Source: Oscillospiraceae bacterium
Lineage (GTDB): Bacteria > Bacillota > Clostridia > UMGS1810
Direction of reading: 5' to 3'
DNA length: 64,000 nucleotides
NCBI GenBank assembly: GCA_015068705.1
Contig: SVJZ01000004.1
Coordinates: forward strand, 1 to 64,000
Position numbers and translations under genes: made by a program
Part shown: positions 1-8,321 of the stretch, one piece after another
How the letters are laid out: every line of letters starts with the position of its first letter
Position numbering within the stretch: the first letter of the stretch is position 1
The notes under the pieces: model-generated
Seen by the model: only the letters and a program-made list of their open reading frames with translations
Databases searched by the model: none
What the model was told of the DNA's origin: nothing

Positions 1-110
1 AGACAACTGCCGAACAGGCTGACGACACAGAAAACCCTGCAAAAACAACCAAGAGCACCACAAAATCAGCATCCAAAACCACCAAGAAAAAGGCAGAAGA
101 TGCAGAATAA
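1..110 (+). CDS. tig: Trigger factor, C-terminal tail (partial)
   Basis: Only the last 35 codons are in the window, reading in the frame that ends with TAA at 108-110. The tail is a low-complexity run rich in Lys, Thr, Ala and Asp/Glu, ending KKKAEDAE. Clostridial trigger factors often carry such a charged, disordered tail after the chaperone domain. Trigger factor is the ribosome-bound peptidyl-prolyl isomerase and chaperone that meets nascent chains at the exit tunnel. The identity is inferred mainly from its place directly before clpP-clpX, the standard tig-clpP-clpX order; the visible residues alone would not prove it. Confidence 0.7.
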   Translation, partial: TTAEQADDTENPAKTTKSTTKSASKTTKKKAEDAE

Positions 111-146
111 TCAATCATAAGAAACGCATATAAGGAGGCAGTTACA

Positions 147-731
147 ATGAGTCTGGTACCAATGGTAGTAGAGCAGACAAATCGCGGAGAACGGTCTTAT
201 GACATTTATTCGCGTCTGCTTAAGGATCGCATCATCTTTTTGAGTGAAGATGTAAATGACGTATCCGCAAGTCTGGTTGTAGCACAAATGTTGTTCTTAG
301 AGGGTGAGGACCCGGACAAGGACATCAGCTTCTATATCAATAGTCCCGGCGGTTCCATTACCGCAGGTATGGCAATTTATGACACCATGCAATATATCAA
401 GTGTGACGTTTCCACCATTTGCATTGGTTTGGCTGCATCCATGGGTTCTTTCCTGCTTGCTGCCGGCACAAAGGGGAAGCGAATTGCATTGCCCAACAGT
501 GAAATTATGATTCACCAGCCGCTTTTGGGTGGATTGCAGGGGCAGGCGACCGACATCAAGATTCATGCCGATCATATTATCCGTACCCGTCAGACCCTTA
601 ACCGCATTTTAAGTGAGCGGACGGGACAACCCATTGAGCGGATCAATGCCGATACCGAGCGCGACAACTTTATGAGCGCGCAGCAGGCATTGGAATACGG
701 AATCGTTGATAAGGTGCTTGAGCACAGATAA
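147..731 (+). CDS. clpP: ATP-dependent Clp protease proteolytic subunit
   Basis: This is the serine peptidase subunit that forms the double-heptamer chamber and degrades proteins fed by ClpX or ClpC. The 194-residue length is standard. The catalytic triad is visible: Ser98 in GLAASMGS, His123 in MIHQP, and Asp173 in TERDNF. The oligomer-forming GGS/GMAIYD region is also intact. AAGGAGG at 132-138, eight bases before the ATG, fixes the start. It lies 36 bases after tig and 46 bases before clpX with no terminator between, so the three are probably co-transcribed. No CtsR-type heat-shock operator is visible in the short upstream gap. Assignment is secure. Confidence 0.98.
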   Translation: MSLVPMVVEQTNRGERSYDIYSRLLKDRIIFLSEDVNDVSASLVVAQMLFLEGEDPDKDISFYINSPGGSITAGMAIYDTMQYIKCDVSTICIGLAASMGSFLLAAGTKGKRIALPNSEIMIHQPLLGGLQGQATDIKIHADHIIRTRQTLNRILSERTGQPIERINADTERDNFMSAQQALEYGIVDKVLEHR

Positions 732-777
732 TTCAACTTGGTAAGGACGCATCAATAGTCAGACGAGGTGTAACCGA

Positions 778-2055
778 ATGAATGAAGAAATGAATCAGTT
801 GAAATGCTCGTTCTGTGGTAAAACACAGGATGAGGTGCTTCGCTTGATTGCGGGGCCGAATGTTTATATCTGCAACGAATGTGTGGCTTTGTGCGATGAT
901 ATCATTTCCAGTGAATATGATGAACTGGATTCGGATTACGCATTTGAAGATTTGCCCAAACCCAAGGAAATCAAAGCGGTGCTCGACCAGTATGTGGTGG
1001 GGCAGGAGCGTGCCAAAAAGAGCTTGGCTGTGGCTGTATATAATCACTATAAGAGAATTCAGGCACAGACTGCTGAAGACGGCGTGGAACTCCAAAAGAG
1101 CAATATTGTTTTGGTGGGACCGACGGGTTGTGGAAAAACCTTGCTTGCACAGACGTTGGCGCGCATTATTGATGTTCCGTTTGCCATTGCTGATGCCACC
1201 TCGCTTACCGAGGCGGGTTATGTGGGCGAGGATGTGGAAAACATCTTGTTGCGCTTGATTCAAGCGGCAGATTTTAACATTGAGCGAGCTGAAAAAGGCA
1301 TCATTTATATCGATGAAATCGACAAAATTGCCAGAAAATCCGAAAATCCCTCCATTACCCGTGATGTAAGCGGTGAGGGTGTGCAGCAGGCGTTGCTTAA
1401 AATTCTTGAGGGGACGGTTGCCTCGGTTCCGCCGCAAGGTGGAAGAAAGCATCCGCATCAGGAATTTATTCAGATTGATACGTCCAACATTCTCTTTATT
1501 TGCGGCGGCGCATTTGATGGTTTGGATAAAATCATTGAAAATCGCGTGGGAAAAAAGAGTTTGGGATTTGGCGCGGATGTTCTTTCCAAAACGGAGAAAA
1601 ATACCGGCGAAATTCTTGCCCAGGTATTGCCGCAGGATTTGTTGAAATTTGGCTTGATTCCGGAGTTTATCGGGCGTTTGTCGGTACTGGTTACACTGGA
1701 TTCTCTTGACCGCGAGGCGCTCATTCGTATTTTGACCGAACCGCGAAATTCTCTGGTGAAACAGTATCAGCACTTACTTTCGCTGGATGATGTTTCGCTT
1801 GAATTTGAAAAAGAGGCATTGGAACGAATTGCAGATAAAGCAATTGAACGCAGTACAGGTGCACGTGGATTGCGCTCTATCGTAGAAGAAACGATGGGAG
1901 ATATCATGTATGAAGCACCATCGGATGACACACTGGAGTGTTGTATCATCACGCCGGAAAGTGTGGATGGAACAGAACACCCCAAATTGATTCGTTCTGC
2001 TTCTCAAAAGGCACTTGCAGACGCTGATGATTCGAAAATCGAATCTGCATCATAA
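778..2055 (+). CDS. clpX: ATP-dependent Clp protease ATP-binding subunit ClpX
   Basis: This hexameric AAA+ unfoldase selects tagged proteins and threads them into ClpP. At 425 residues it is full length. The N-terminal zinc domain has Cys10, Cys13, Cys32 and Cys35. Next come Walker A GPTGCGKT near residue 120, the pore-loop GYVGED region, Walker [11 protein letters not shown], the RKH substrate loop in GGRKHPHQ, and the sensor and C-terminal domain ending in an acidic tail. Start: GAGGTG about eight bases before ATG 778. A strong terminator hairpin begins nine bases after the stop, so the tig-clpP-clpX transcript probably ends there. No lon or ysxC follows, unlike in several Bacilli. Confidence 0.98.
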   Translation: MNEEMNQLKCSFCGKTQDEVLRLIAGPNVYICNECVALCDDIISSEYDELDSDYAFEDLPKPKEIKAVLDQYVVGQERAKKSLAVAVYNHYKRIQAQTAEDGVELQKSNIVLVGPTGCGKTLLAQTLARIIDVPFAIADATSLTEAGYVGEDVENILLRLIQAADFNIERAEKGIIYIDEIDKIARKSENPSITRDVSGEGVQQALLKILEGTVASVPPQGGRKHPHQEFIQIDTSNILFICGGAFDGLDKIIENRVGKKSLGFGADVLSKTEKNTGEILAQVLPQDLLKFGLIPEFIGRLSVLVTLDSLDREALIRILTEPRNSLVKQYQHLLSLDDVSLEFEKEALERIADKAIERSTGARGLRSIVEETMGDIMYEAPSDDTLECCIITPESVDGTEHPKLIRSASQKALADADDSKIESAS

Positions 2056-2063
2056 AAATGTAT

Positions 2064-2114
2064 ATCAACTCCCTGTTCGGCACATAATAATGCCGGAAAG
2101 GGAGTTGATTTTTT
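2064..2114 (+). terminator. Intrinsic terminator after clpX, overlapping the next gene's ribosome binding site
   Basis: The 19-nt arms 2064-2082 and 2091-2109 pair with 17 Watson-Crick pairs, one G-U pair and one mismatch around an 8-nt loop. Six T residues follow directly (2109-2114). The next start codon is at 2115, so its only Shine-Dalgarno sequence (AAAGGGAG, 2097-2104) lies inside the 3' arm. Confidence 0.85.
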
Positions 2115-2279
2115 ATGAATAAGCAGGGCAATGTAATTTTCGGCGTAAAATGTCAGGCAGAGAAGTGCATGTATCACACCATCGGGGATGGATGCAGCGC
2201 AAGTCAGATTCTGGTGGAAAACAAAAACGCTTGCACCAGTTGTGAAACCGAGTGCAAGACATTTACCCCCAAACAGTAA
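2115..2279 (+). CDS. Small Cys-rich DUF1540-like protein
   Basis: This open frame of 54 residues has Cys at 13, 18, 27, 40, 43 and 47. The pattern (V-K-C near the start, a C-x-Y-H-x3-D-G-C-S-A-S core, and an E-T-E-C-K-T-F end) matches DUF1540, small Cys-rich domains common in Clostridia and thought to bind metal; their function is unknown. A ribosome binding site AAAGGGAG lies 10 bases before the ATG but sits in the stem of the clpX terminator, so translation of read-through transcripts should be restrained by that structure. A separate terminator follows at 2291. The family call is from the Cys spacing only. Confidence 0.75.
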   Translation: MNKQGNVIFGVKCQAEKCMYHTIGDGCSASQILVENKNACTSCETECKTFTPKQ

Positions 2280-2290
2280 CCCCCAAAAAG

Positions 2291-2322
2291 CAGAGAGAGC
2301 CAAGTGTTCTCTCTGTTTTTTT
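2291..2322 (+). terminator. Intrinsic terminator after the DUF1540-like gene
   Basis: CAGAGAGA pairs with TCTCTCTG around a short loop and is followed by a run of seven or more T residues. It starts 12 bases after the stop at 2279 and isolates the small gene from the promoter at 2336. Confidence 0.8.
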
Positions 2323-2335
2323 ATGTAACTTTGAT

Positions 2336-2364
2336 TTGACAGTTTTCTTCCAAATTGGTATAAT
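2336..2364 (+). promoter_or_regulatory. Sigma-A promoter for the radical SAM gene (and possibly smc-ftsY)
   Basis: TTGACA at 2336-2341 and TATAAT at 2359-2364 are separated by exactly 17 bases, a perfect consensus. It lies just downstream of a terminator and about 100 bases before the next gene, and no other operon start is nearby. Confidence 0.85.
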
Positions 2365-2464
2365 AAATCTGTTTGATGTTTTACGATATGCGTGTACTTT
2401 TTTGTTATTGACAGAGCGGAATATAAGTGTTAAATACATATCCTGAATGAATGTGGGTGGAATG

Positions 2465-3505
2465 ATGGACAAGCAGCTACGACATGTGAATATCCCTATT
2501 TTTGTGCCGCATCGTGGTTGCCCACATTCGTGTGTGTTTTGCAACCAGCACACCATTACCGGACAACATGGTGGTGTGACGACGGAAATGGTGTGTAAAA
2601 CGGTGGAGGAGCACCTTGCTACCCTGCGCCCAGGAACGGATGTGGAAGTTGCGTTTTTTGGCGGAAGTTTTACTGCAATAGACCCCTGTGTGCAGGAACA
2701 ATTGCTCGGGGCGGTGCAACCATATCTAAAAAGTGGACAGGTGCGGGGAATTCGTTGTTCGACCCGTCCGGATTGTATCAATGAGGAAATCATAGAACGC
2801 CTGCGAACGTATGGAGTGACGGCGGTGGAGCTGGGTGTGCAATCAACCGATGCGCAGGTGCTTGCTTTGAGTGGGAGAGGACACAACGCAGAGGATGCGT
2901 TTTATGCGGCAAAATTGCTTGGAGAAGCCGGGATAGAATTGGGGTTGCAGATGATGCTGGGTCTTCCGGGTGATAGCCGGGAAAAGGCAATTAACACCGC
3001 GAGAGATATTATTGCGATGAAACCGCAGACGGTACGGATTTATCCTACATTGGTGCTTGAGGGGACTGCGCTCCATGATCAATTCTGTTTGGGGAAATAC
3101 GTTCCGCTCACGCTGGAAGAAACGGTTTTACAGTGCGCAGTTTTGCTGCAAATGTTTGGACGAGAAGGGATTTCTGTTATCCGGGTGGGGCTTGCTACTA
3201 CCGACGGAGTGAATGTGGATACTGCAATTGGACCATACCATCCGGCTTTGAGGGAATTGGCTGAGGGAAGGATGATTCGCACGATGTTGGAGAAGTTTGT
3301 GCGTGAATGGTTGCCCAAACGGCTGACCATCAATTGTAATCCGAAAGAATTGTCCAAGGTGATTGGTCACAAGCGTGAAAATGTGATGTATTTTGCGCAA
3401 CAGTTTGGGGTTATGATGAACGTTTTTGCAGATGCGGATGTTTTGCAGGGACAACTGATTGTTTGTGAAAAAAATCAAAAACATGTGTTGCCAATACTGG
3501 GTTAG
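2465..3505 (+). CDS. Elp3-like radical SAM protein
   Basis: This radical SAM enzyme of about 346 residues has the 4Fe-4S cluster motif C-P-H-S-C-V-F-C near the N-terminus, the glycine-rich AFFGGSFTAI stretch typical of the Elp3/MiaB-like group, and a small C-terminal domain like those following the barrel in this family. Clostridial genomes place this family immediately before smc, often after rnc (absent here). Its substrate is not established; tRNA modification is a guess from similarity to Elp3, but there is no acetyltransferase domain. Start is uncertain: ATG 2447 has no ribosome binding site, whereas GGGTGG at 2455-2460 could serve ATG 2465 (used) or 2462. Confidence 0.88.
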   Translation: MDKQLRHVNIPIFVPHRGCPHSCVFCNQHTITGQHGGVTTEMVCKTVEEHLATLRPGTDVEVAFFGGSFTAIDPCVQEQLLGAVQPYLKSGQVRGIRCSTRPDCINEEIIERLRTYGVTAVELGVQSTDAQVLALSGRGHNAEDAFYAAKLLGEAGIELGLQMMLGLPGDSREKAINTARDIIAMKPQTVRIYPTLVLEGTALHDQFCLGKYVPLTLEETVLQCAVLLQMFGREGISVIRVGLATTDGVNVDTAIGPYHPALRELAEGRMIRTMLEKFVREWLPKRLTINCNPKELSKVIGHKRENVMYFAQQFGVMMNVFADADVLQGQLIVCEKNQKHVLPILG

Positions 3506-3566
3506 TTATGGTAAAATAAATATGTATGTGTAAAAATACTGACGGGATGTCCGGGGAGGAAATTCT

Positions 3567-6500
3567 GTGTACTTAAAAGGAATCACCATGCAGGGATTTA
3601 AATCCTTTGCAGATAAAATTGAATTGGAGTTTGGACAGGGGATTACCTCCATTGTCGGACCCAACGGAAGCGGAAAGAGCAATGTTTCGGATGCAATTCG
3701 CTGGGTAATGGGAGAGCAGAGCGCCAAGAGCCTGCGTGGTGGAAGCATGCAGGACGTTATTTTTGCAGGCACTGCCAAGAGAAAACCGTTGGGTTTTGCC
3801 CAGGTTACCATTACACTGGATAATTCGGACAAGGTCTTTTCGGTTGACTCGAAGAGTGTAACGGTAATGCGCCGTGTACATCGGAGTGGTGAGGGTGAAT
3901 ATTTTATCAACGGCAAGCCTTGCCGACTGAAAGATGTGCACGAGTTGTTTATGGATACCGGTCTGGGACGCGAGGGATACTCGGTAATCGGGCAGGGTAA
4001 AATTGACGAAATCCTTTCGTCCAAATCGGAGGATCGTCGCCATATTTTTGAAGAGGCTGCCGGTATTACCAAATATAAATACCGCAAGCACGAAGCGGAG
4101 AAAAAATTAGACCAGACAGAAGAAAATCTGGTTCGTATTAAGGATTTACTGGTGGCTTTGGAGGAACAGGTCGGTCCTCTCGAACAACAAGCTGCCAAGG
4201 CGAGAAAATATCTTGATTTACGCGAAACCTTAAAGGTGTTGGATGTCAACATTGCGTTGCATAACGTTGACAAGCACAAAGAAAACTTGGAAAAATGCGC
4301 AAAAGCATATCAGATTGCCCTTGATCAACTCAATGCAGAGAAAGAGGGTTTGAAACTGCTGGAGACGCAAATTGAGGCAGATGATGCGGCACTGGCACAG
4401 GCGCTGGGAGAGGTGAATCAGGCCCGACAGAGCTTATTTGAGTTGGAAAAAAGTAGCGGTAGTTTATCCGGCAAGGTGGATATTTTGGAAAACAATCTGG
4501 AAAACAACCGGAAAAACATTGCCCGGATTGGCGAAGAGATTGCAGGAGCAAGCGAGAGAATCAATATGATCAATGCCGAGGAGGAGCTGCAGGAAAAGAA
4601 GCTGGGTGAAATTGCGGCAATTCAGGCACAGGAAAGAGAAAAAGAAGAAGAACTCAAGAAAAGAGCAGCAGAACTGGATGCGGAGATTGCGCGCATCAAT
4701 GCCGGAGCCGAACAGGGAAAAAGCAAAATTGTGGATTTGCTTGGCGAGGTGAGTGGACTGCGTGCCAAATCCAACAGTCTGGATGTGCTGGAAAAGAGTT
4801 TTGATGAGCGAAAATCCACGGTTGCCGAGGATATTGCGACCAAAAAAAGGCAACACGCAGAAGTGTTGAAGGACATAGAGGTTTTTGAGGAAACAGAAAA
4901 GAAGATTGCAAAGGAACGGGAAGGATTTGAAAAAATACTTGGCGAACTGAAAACCGAATATTTTAAAATTACTGCCGACCTGGACAAAGCGAAAGCGGAG
5001 CAGAACGAACGCACTTCGAAATTCAATGAATTACAATCGCGGAAAAATGTGCTTTCTGAATTGGAGAAAGGATATGAGGGGTATTACCGCAGTGTTAAGG
5101 AGATTGTAAAACAACAGATGCCCGGAGTACACGGGGTGGTTTCCAAACTTCTTGAGGTGGATGGAAAGTATGTAACTGCGGTGGAAATTGCGCTCGGGAG
5201 TGCACTACAGAATATTGTGGTGGAAGATGAGCAGGCTGCAAAGCGCGGTATTGCATATTTGAAGCAGCACAACGCGGGGCGTGCAACCTTTTTGCCGCTT
5301 ACGGCGGTCCGTGGCTCCAAGCTGGATCGTGTGCCCTCAGGTGAAAAAGGGTATGTGGGACTTGCATGTGATCTGATTGGTTATGACAAAAAATATGATG
5401 GTATCTTCCGTTCGCTGCTCGGACGGGTAGTAGTGGTGGAAGATATCGATTGCGCGGTTGCAATTGCCAAAAAGAATAAATACCAATTTAAAATTGTAAC
5501 CCTGTCGGGTGATGTGGTAAATGCCGGCGGCTCCATGACCGGCGGTAGTGTAAGCCAAAATCAGCGATTGCTCAGCCGTGTAAAAGATATTGAGCAGTTA
5601 AAAAATGATATTGCTGAGTTGGAAAAAGAAATCAACGCCTGCGACAGAGTGATTGGCAAGGCAAAGAGCAGAATTGGTGAGATTGCCAAGAAAAAAGAAG
5701 AATGCGATGCCGGTGTGCAACGGTGTGAAAACGAAGGCGTGCGCCTTACGGCATTATTGCAGGGCAAACGGCATGAGGCAGAAGAACTGGCGGCAGGAAC
5801 GGTGGCGTTGACCGATGAAAGTGGCGCAATCGTAAAGGAACTTGCGGGCTTGAACGAGCAACGCGAGCAGATTGCCGAACAAATTCTTGCGCAGGAAAAA
5901 GAAATTTGCGCAGAACGCGAAAAGGTGGAAGAATTTACCCGATTGTTTACGCAACGCAATACCGAGAGAGAAAAACTTGGTCAGCAAATGACGGAAGGTG
6001 TTGTTACTGCGGCAAAGCTTGCAAAAGATATCGAGGCGGCAAAAGCCTTGATAGAAACACTCAAAGGGAACCGCAATGCGCAGCAGGAAGATGTTTTGGC
6101 GCGCCAGGAAGAGTGTGCGGCAATTGAGGAGGAGAACAAGGCAATCCTCGCCGAAATGGAGCAAATACGCAGCAATATCGAGAACACCAAAGGTGAAACG
6201 GCGGTTCTGGCAAAAGACATCGAAGAAAAGCAACTTGCGTATGAACAAGGTGTTGGCAAGTTAAAGGAAAAACAAAAACTGTCCAAAGAAAAGAATGAGG
6301 GCATCTATGTGCTATCGCAGGAAACTGCGCGTCTGGAAAGTCGCAAGGAAAAGATTGAATTTGAAATGGAAAACGTGATGAGTAAGTTATGGGATGAATA
6401 TGAACTTACTTATACGGCATCATTGGATTATCGCAAAGCAGAACTTGTGATTGGCGATGCAACCCGTGAAGCGGCAAGCCTGCGCGGACAGATAAAAGCA

Positions 6501-7124
6501 TTGGGAAACATCAATATCGATGCAATAGACGAGTACAAGGTTGTTAAGGAAAAGTATGAATTTCTCTCCTCGCAAAAGCAGGATTTGGATGAATCCAAGT
6601 CAAAACTGGAGAAATTGATTTGCGAGATGCAGGATATTATGACCGATCAATTCAAGGAGAGCTTTGAGGCAATTCGTATCAAATTCAACAATGTATTTCG
6701 GGAACTGTTTGGTGGCGGCAGCGGAAAACTTTATTTGAATGACCCGGCAAATGTTTTGGAAAGCGGCATTGAAATAGAGGTACAACCGCCCGGAAAACGA
6801 TTGCAGAATTTGATGGCGTTGTCGGGCGGTGAACGTGCATTTGCGGCGATTGCGCTATTATTTGCGGTGCTGGAAGTACGTCCCACACCATTTTGTATTC
6901 TTGACGAGGTTGAGGCGGCACTGGATGATGTAAATGTGTATCGTTTTGCTGATTATGTAAAGAAATATAGCGGTAAAACCCAGTTTATCGTGGTTACCCA
7001 CCGTAGGGGCACCATGGAGGCGGCAGATATCATGTATGGTGTGACCATGCAGGAAAAGGGTGTATCCAAACTGCTCAAACTCAAATTTGAAGATTTGGAG
7101 GAATATGATGTTCAAGGGATTTAA
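3567..7124 (+). CDS. smc: Chromosome partition protein Smc
   Basis: This 1185-residue condensin ATPase compacts and segregates the chromosome together with ScpA and ScpB. Domain order is classic: Walker A GPNGSGKSN near residue 32, a long coiled coil, a globular hinge around residues 500-670 (with the GSMTGGS glycine motif at its end), a second coiled coil, then the signature LSGGERAFAAIAL and Walker B FCILDEVEAALDD near residue 1105. The start is GTG 3567, preceded by GGGGAGGA with ideal spacing. The gene overlaps ftsY by 17 bases, so the two are translationally coupled. Assignment is secure. Confidence 0.98.
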   Translation: MYLKGITMQGFKSFADKIELEFGQGITSIVGPNGSGKSNVSDAIRWVMGEQSAKSLRGGSMQDVIFAGTAKRKPLGFAQVTITLDNSDKVFSVDSKSVTVMRRVHRSGEGEYFINGKPCRLKDVHELFMDTGLGREGYSVIGQGKIDEILSSKSEDRRHIFEEAAGITKYKYRKHEAEKKLDQTEENLVRIKDLLVALEEQVGPLEQQAAKARKYLDLRETLKVLDVNIALHNVDKHKENLEKCAKAYQIALDQLNAEKEGLKLLETQIEADDAALAQALGEVNQARQSLFELEKSSGSLSGKVDILENNLENNRKNIARIGEEIAGASERINMINAEEELQEKKLGEIAAIQAQEREKEEELKKRAAELDAEIARINAGAEQGKSKIVDLLGEVSGLRAKSNSLDVLEKSFDERKSTVAEDIATKKRQHAEVLKDIEVFEETEKKIAKEREGFEKILGELKTEYFKITADLDKAKAEQNERTSKFNELQSRKNVLSELEKGYEGYYRSVKEIVKQQMPGVHGVVSKLLEVDGKYVTAVEIALGSALQNIVVEDEQAAKRGIAYLKQHNAGRATFLPLTAVRGSKLDRVPSGEKGYVGLACDLIGYDKKYDGIFRSLLGRVVVVEDIDCAVAIAKKNKYQFKIVTLSGDVVNAGGSMTGGSVSQNQRLLSRVKDIEQLKNDIAELEKEINACDRVIGKAKSRIGEIAKKKEECDAGVQRCENEGVRLTALLQGKRHEAEELAAGTVALTDESGAIVKELAGLNEQREQIAEQILAQEKEICAEREKVEEFTRLFTQRNTEREKLGQQMTEGVVTAAKLAKDIEAAKALIETLKGNRNAQQEDVLARQEECAAIEEENKAILAEMEQIRSNIENTKGETAVLAKDIEEKQLAYEQGVGKLKEKQKLSKEKNEGIYVLSQETARLESRKEKIEFEMENVMSKLWDEYELTYTASLDYRKAELVIGDATREAASLRGQIKALGNINIDAIDEYKVVKEKYEFLSSQKQDLDESKSKLEKLICEMQDIMTDQFKESFEAIRIKFNNVFRELFGGGSGKLYLNDPANVLESGIEIEVQPPGKRLQNLMALSGGERAFAAIALLFAVLEVRPTPFCILDEVEAALDDVNVYRFADYVKKYSGKTQFIVVTHRRGTMEAADIMYGVTMQEKGVSKLLKLKFEDLEEYDVQGI

Positions 7125-8298
7125 GGGGATGTTTGGCAAGAAGGAAGACAATGAAATTCTCCAACAGACCAACCGGGAAACAGAAGAAATTAACGGGGAA
7201 ATCGTTGAGGAAGATCAAATAGAGCAAACTATCGAGGAAGATGTGACAGAGGAAGAGGTTGCTGCAGAAAGCACAGAGATTTCTCAAGCGGACGCGATGG
7301 AAGAAACACCTGGTGCTACCATAAATATTGGTAATGATGAATCTACTCATATGGAAATGGATGCTACCGAAGCAACGGTTGAGAAAAAGGGGTTTTTTGC
7401 CCGGCTTGCGCAGGGGCTTTCCAAGACACGCGATTCATTTAACGAAAAGGTAGAAAATGTGCTCAAAACCTTCCGCAAGGTGGACGAGGAGTTGTTTGAG
7501 GAATTGGAAGAAGCACTTATTACTGCTGATGTGGGGGTAGAAACCTCCCTTTATATCATCGACCGGTTACGCACTATTACCAAAGAACGCAAAATCTCTG
7601 AAAGCGATGAGGTAATGGCGGTAATCAAAGAGATTATTACCGAGATTCTTTGCAGCCAGGAAAACACCTTAACACTTGCCGGAAAGCCGGCGGTTGTTTT
7701 GGTAATTGGCGTAAATGGCGTGGGTAAGACTACCTCCATTGGTAAAATTGCCGCGCGTATGAAAGCAGAGGGAAAAAAGGTAATTCTGGGTGCCGGGGAT
7801 ACCTTCCGTGCAGCTGCCATTGACCAGCTTCAGGTATGGGCAGACCGTGCAGGGGTTGACCTGATCAAGCATCAGGAGGGCGCAGACCCTGCGGCTGTAG
7901 TGTTTGATACCATTGCAGCAGCCAAGGCACGTCAGGCGGATGTGATGATATTCGACACGGCAGGACGGCTACACAACAAGAAAAATCTGATGGATGAGCT
8001 GAATAAGATATTTCGCGTTATCGCAAGAGAACTGCCCGATTCTTCCCGCGAGGTGCTTCTGGTGTTGGATGCGACGACCGGGCAAAACGCAGTGAGTCAG
8101 GCAAAATTATTCTCCGAAACGGCAGATATCACCGGCATTGTGCTTACCAAACTGGACGGAACTGCCAAGGGTGGTATTGTGATCGCCATCGCACACGAAC
8201 AAAACATTCCTGTTAAATTTGTTGGCGTGGGCGAAGGGACGGATGATTTACAGGAGTTTAAAGCACAGGAATTTGTGAACGCTTTGTTTGACGCATAA
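7108..8298 (+). CDS. ftsY: Signal recognition particle receptor FtsY
   Basis: This SRP GTPase receptor docks Ffh-ribosome complexes at the membrane. The first ~90 residues form an acidic, Glu-rich A domain; the NG domain follows with G1 GVNGVGKTTSIGK, the RAAAIDQL insertion-box helix, G3 DTAGRLHNK and G4 TKLDGTAKGG. The coding frame is open further upstream, but GGAGG at 7097-7101 fits ATG 7108 (six-base spacing; ATG 7105 is also possible). Both starts lie inside the end of smc, giving a short overlap. It is about 396 residues long. The A domain is longer than in Bacillus subtilis FtsY, as in many Clostridia. Confidence 0.97.
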   Translation: MFKGFKGMFGKKEDNEILQQTNRETEEINGEIVEEDQIEQTIEEDVTEEEVAAESTEISQADAMEETPGATINIGNDESTHMEMDATEATVEKKGFFARLAQGLSKTRDSFNEKVENVLKTFRKVDEELFEELEEALITADVGVETSLYIIDRLRTITKERKISESDEVMAVIKEIITEILCSQENTLTLAGKPAVVLVIGVNGVGKTTSIGKIAARMKAEGKKVILGAGDTFRAAAIDQLQVWADRAGVDLIKHQEGADPAAVVFDTIAAAKARQADVMIFDTAGRLHNKKNLMDELNKIFRVIARELPDSSREVLLVLDATTGQNAVSQAKLFSETADITGIVLTKLDGTAKGGIVIAIAHEQNIPVKFVGVGEGTDDLQEFKAQEFVNALFDA

Positions 8299-8321
8299 AA
8301 TTGCGAAAGGATACGGTAATC

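Noticed and set aside
733-1773. Long minus-strand open frame opposite clpX
   Set aside because: It is the antisense of clpX codons, has no ribosome binding site or family similarity.
2263-2886. Minus-strand open frame across the promoter and start of the radical SAM gene
   Set aside because: It runs through a clear terminator and promoter and opposite a well-supported gene.
3488-3566. Promoter between the radical SAM gene and smc (TTGCCA, 18 bases, TAAAAT)
   Set aside because: The match is moderate and the -35 lies in coding sequence; with the perfect promoter at 2336 upstream it is not needed, so I did not list it.
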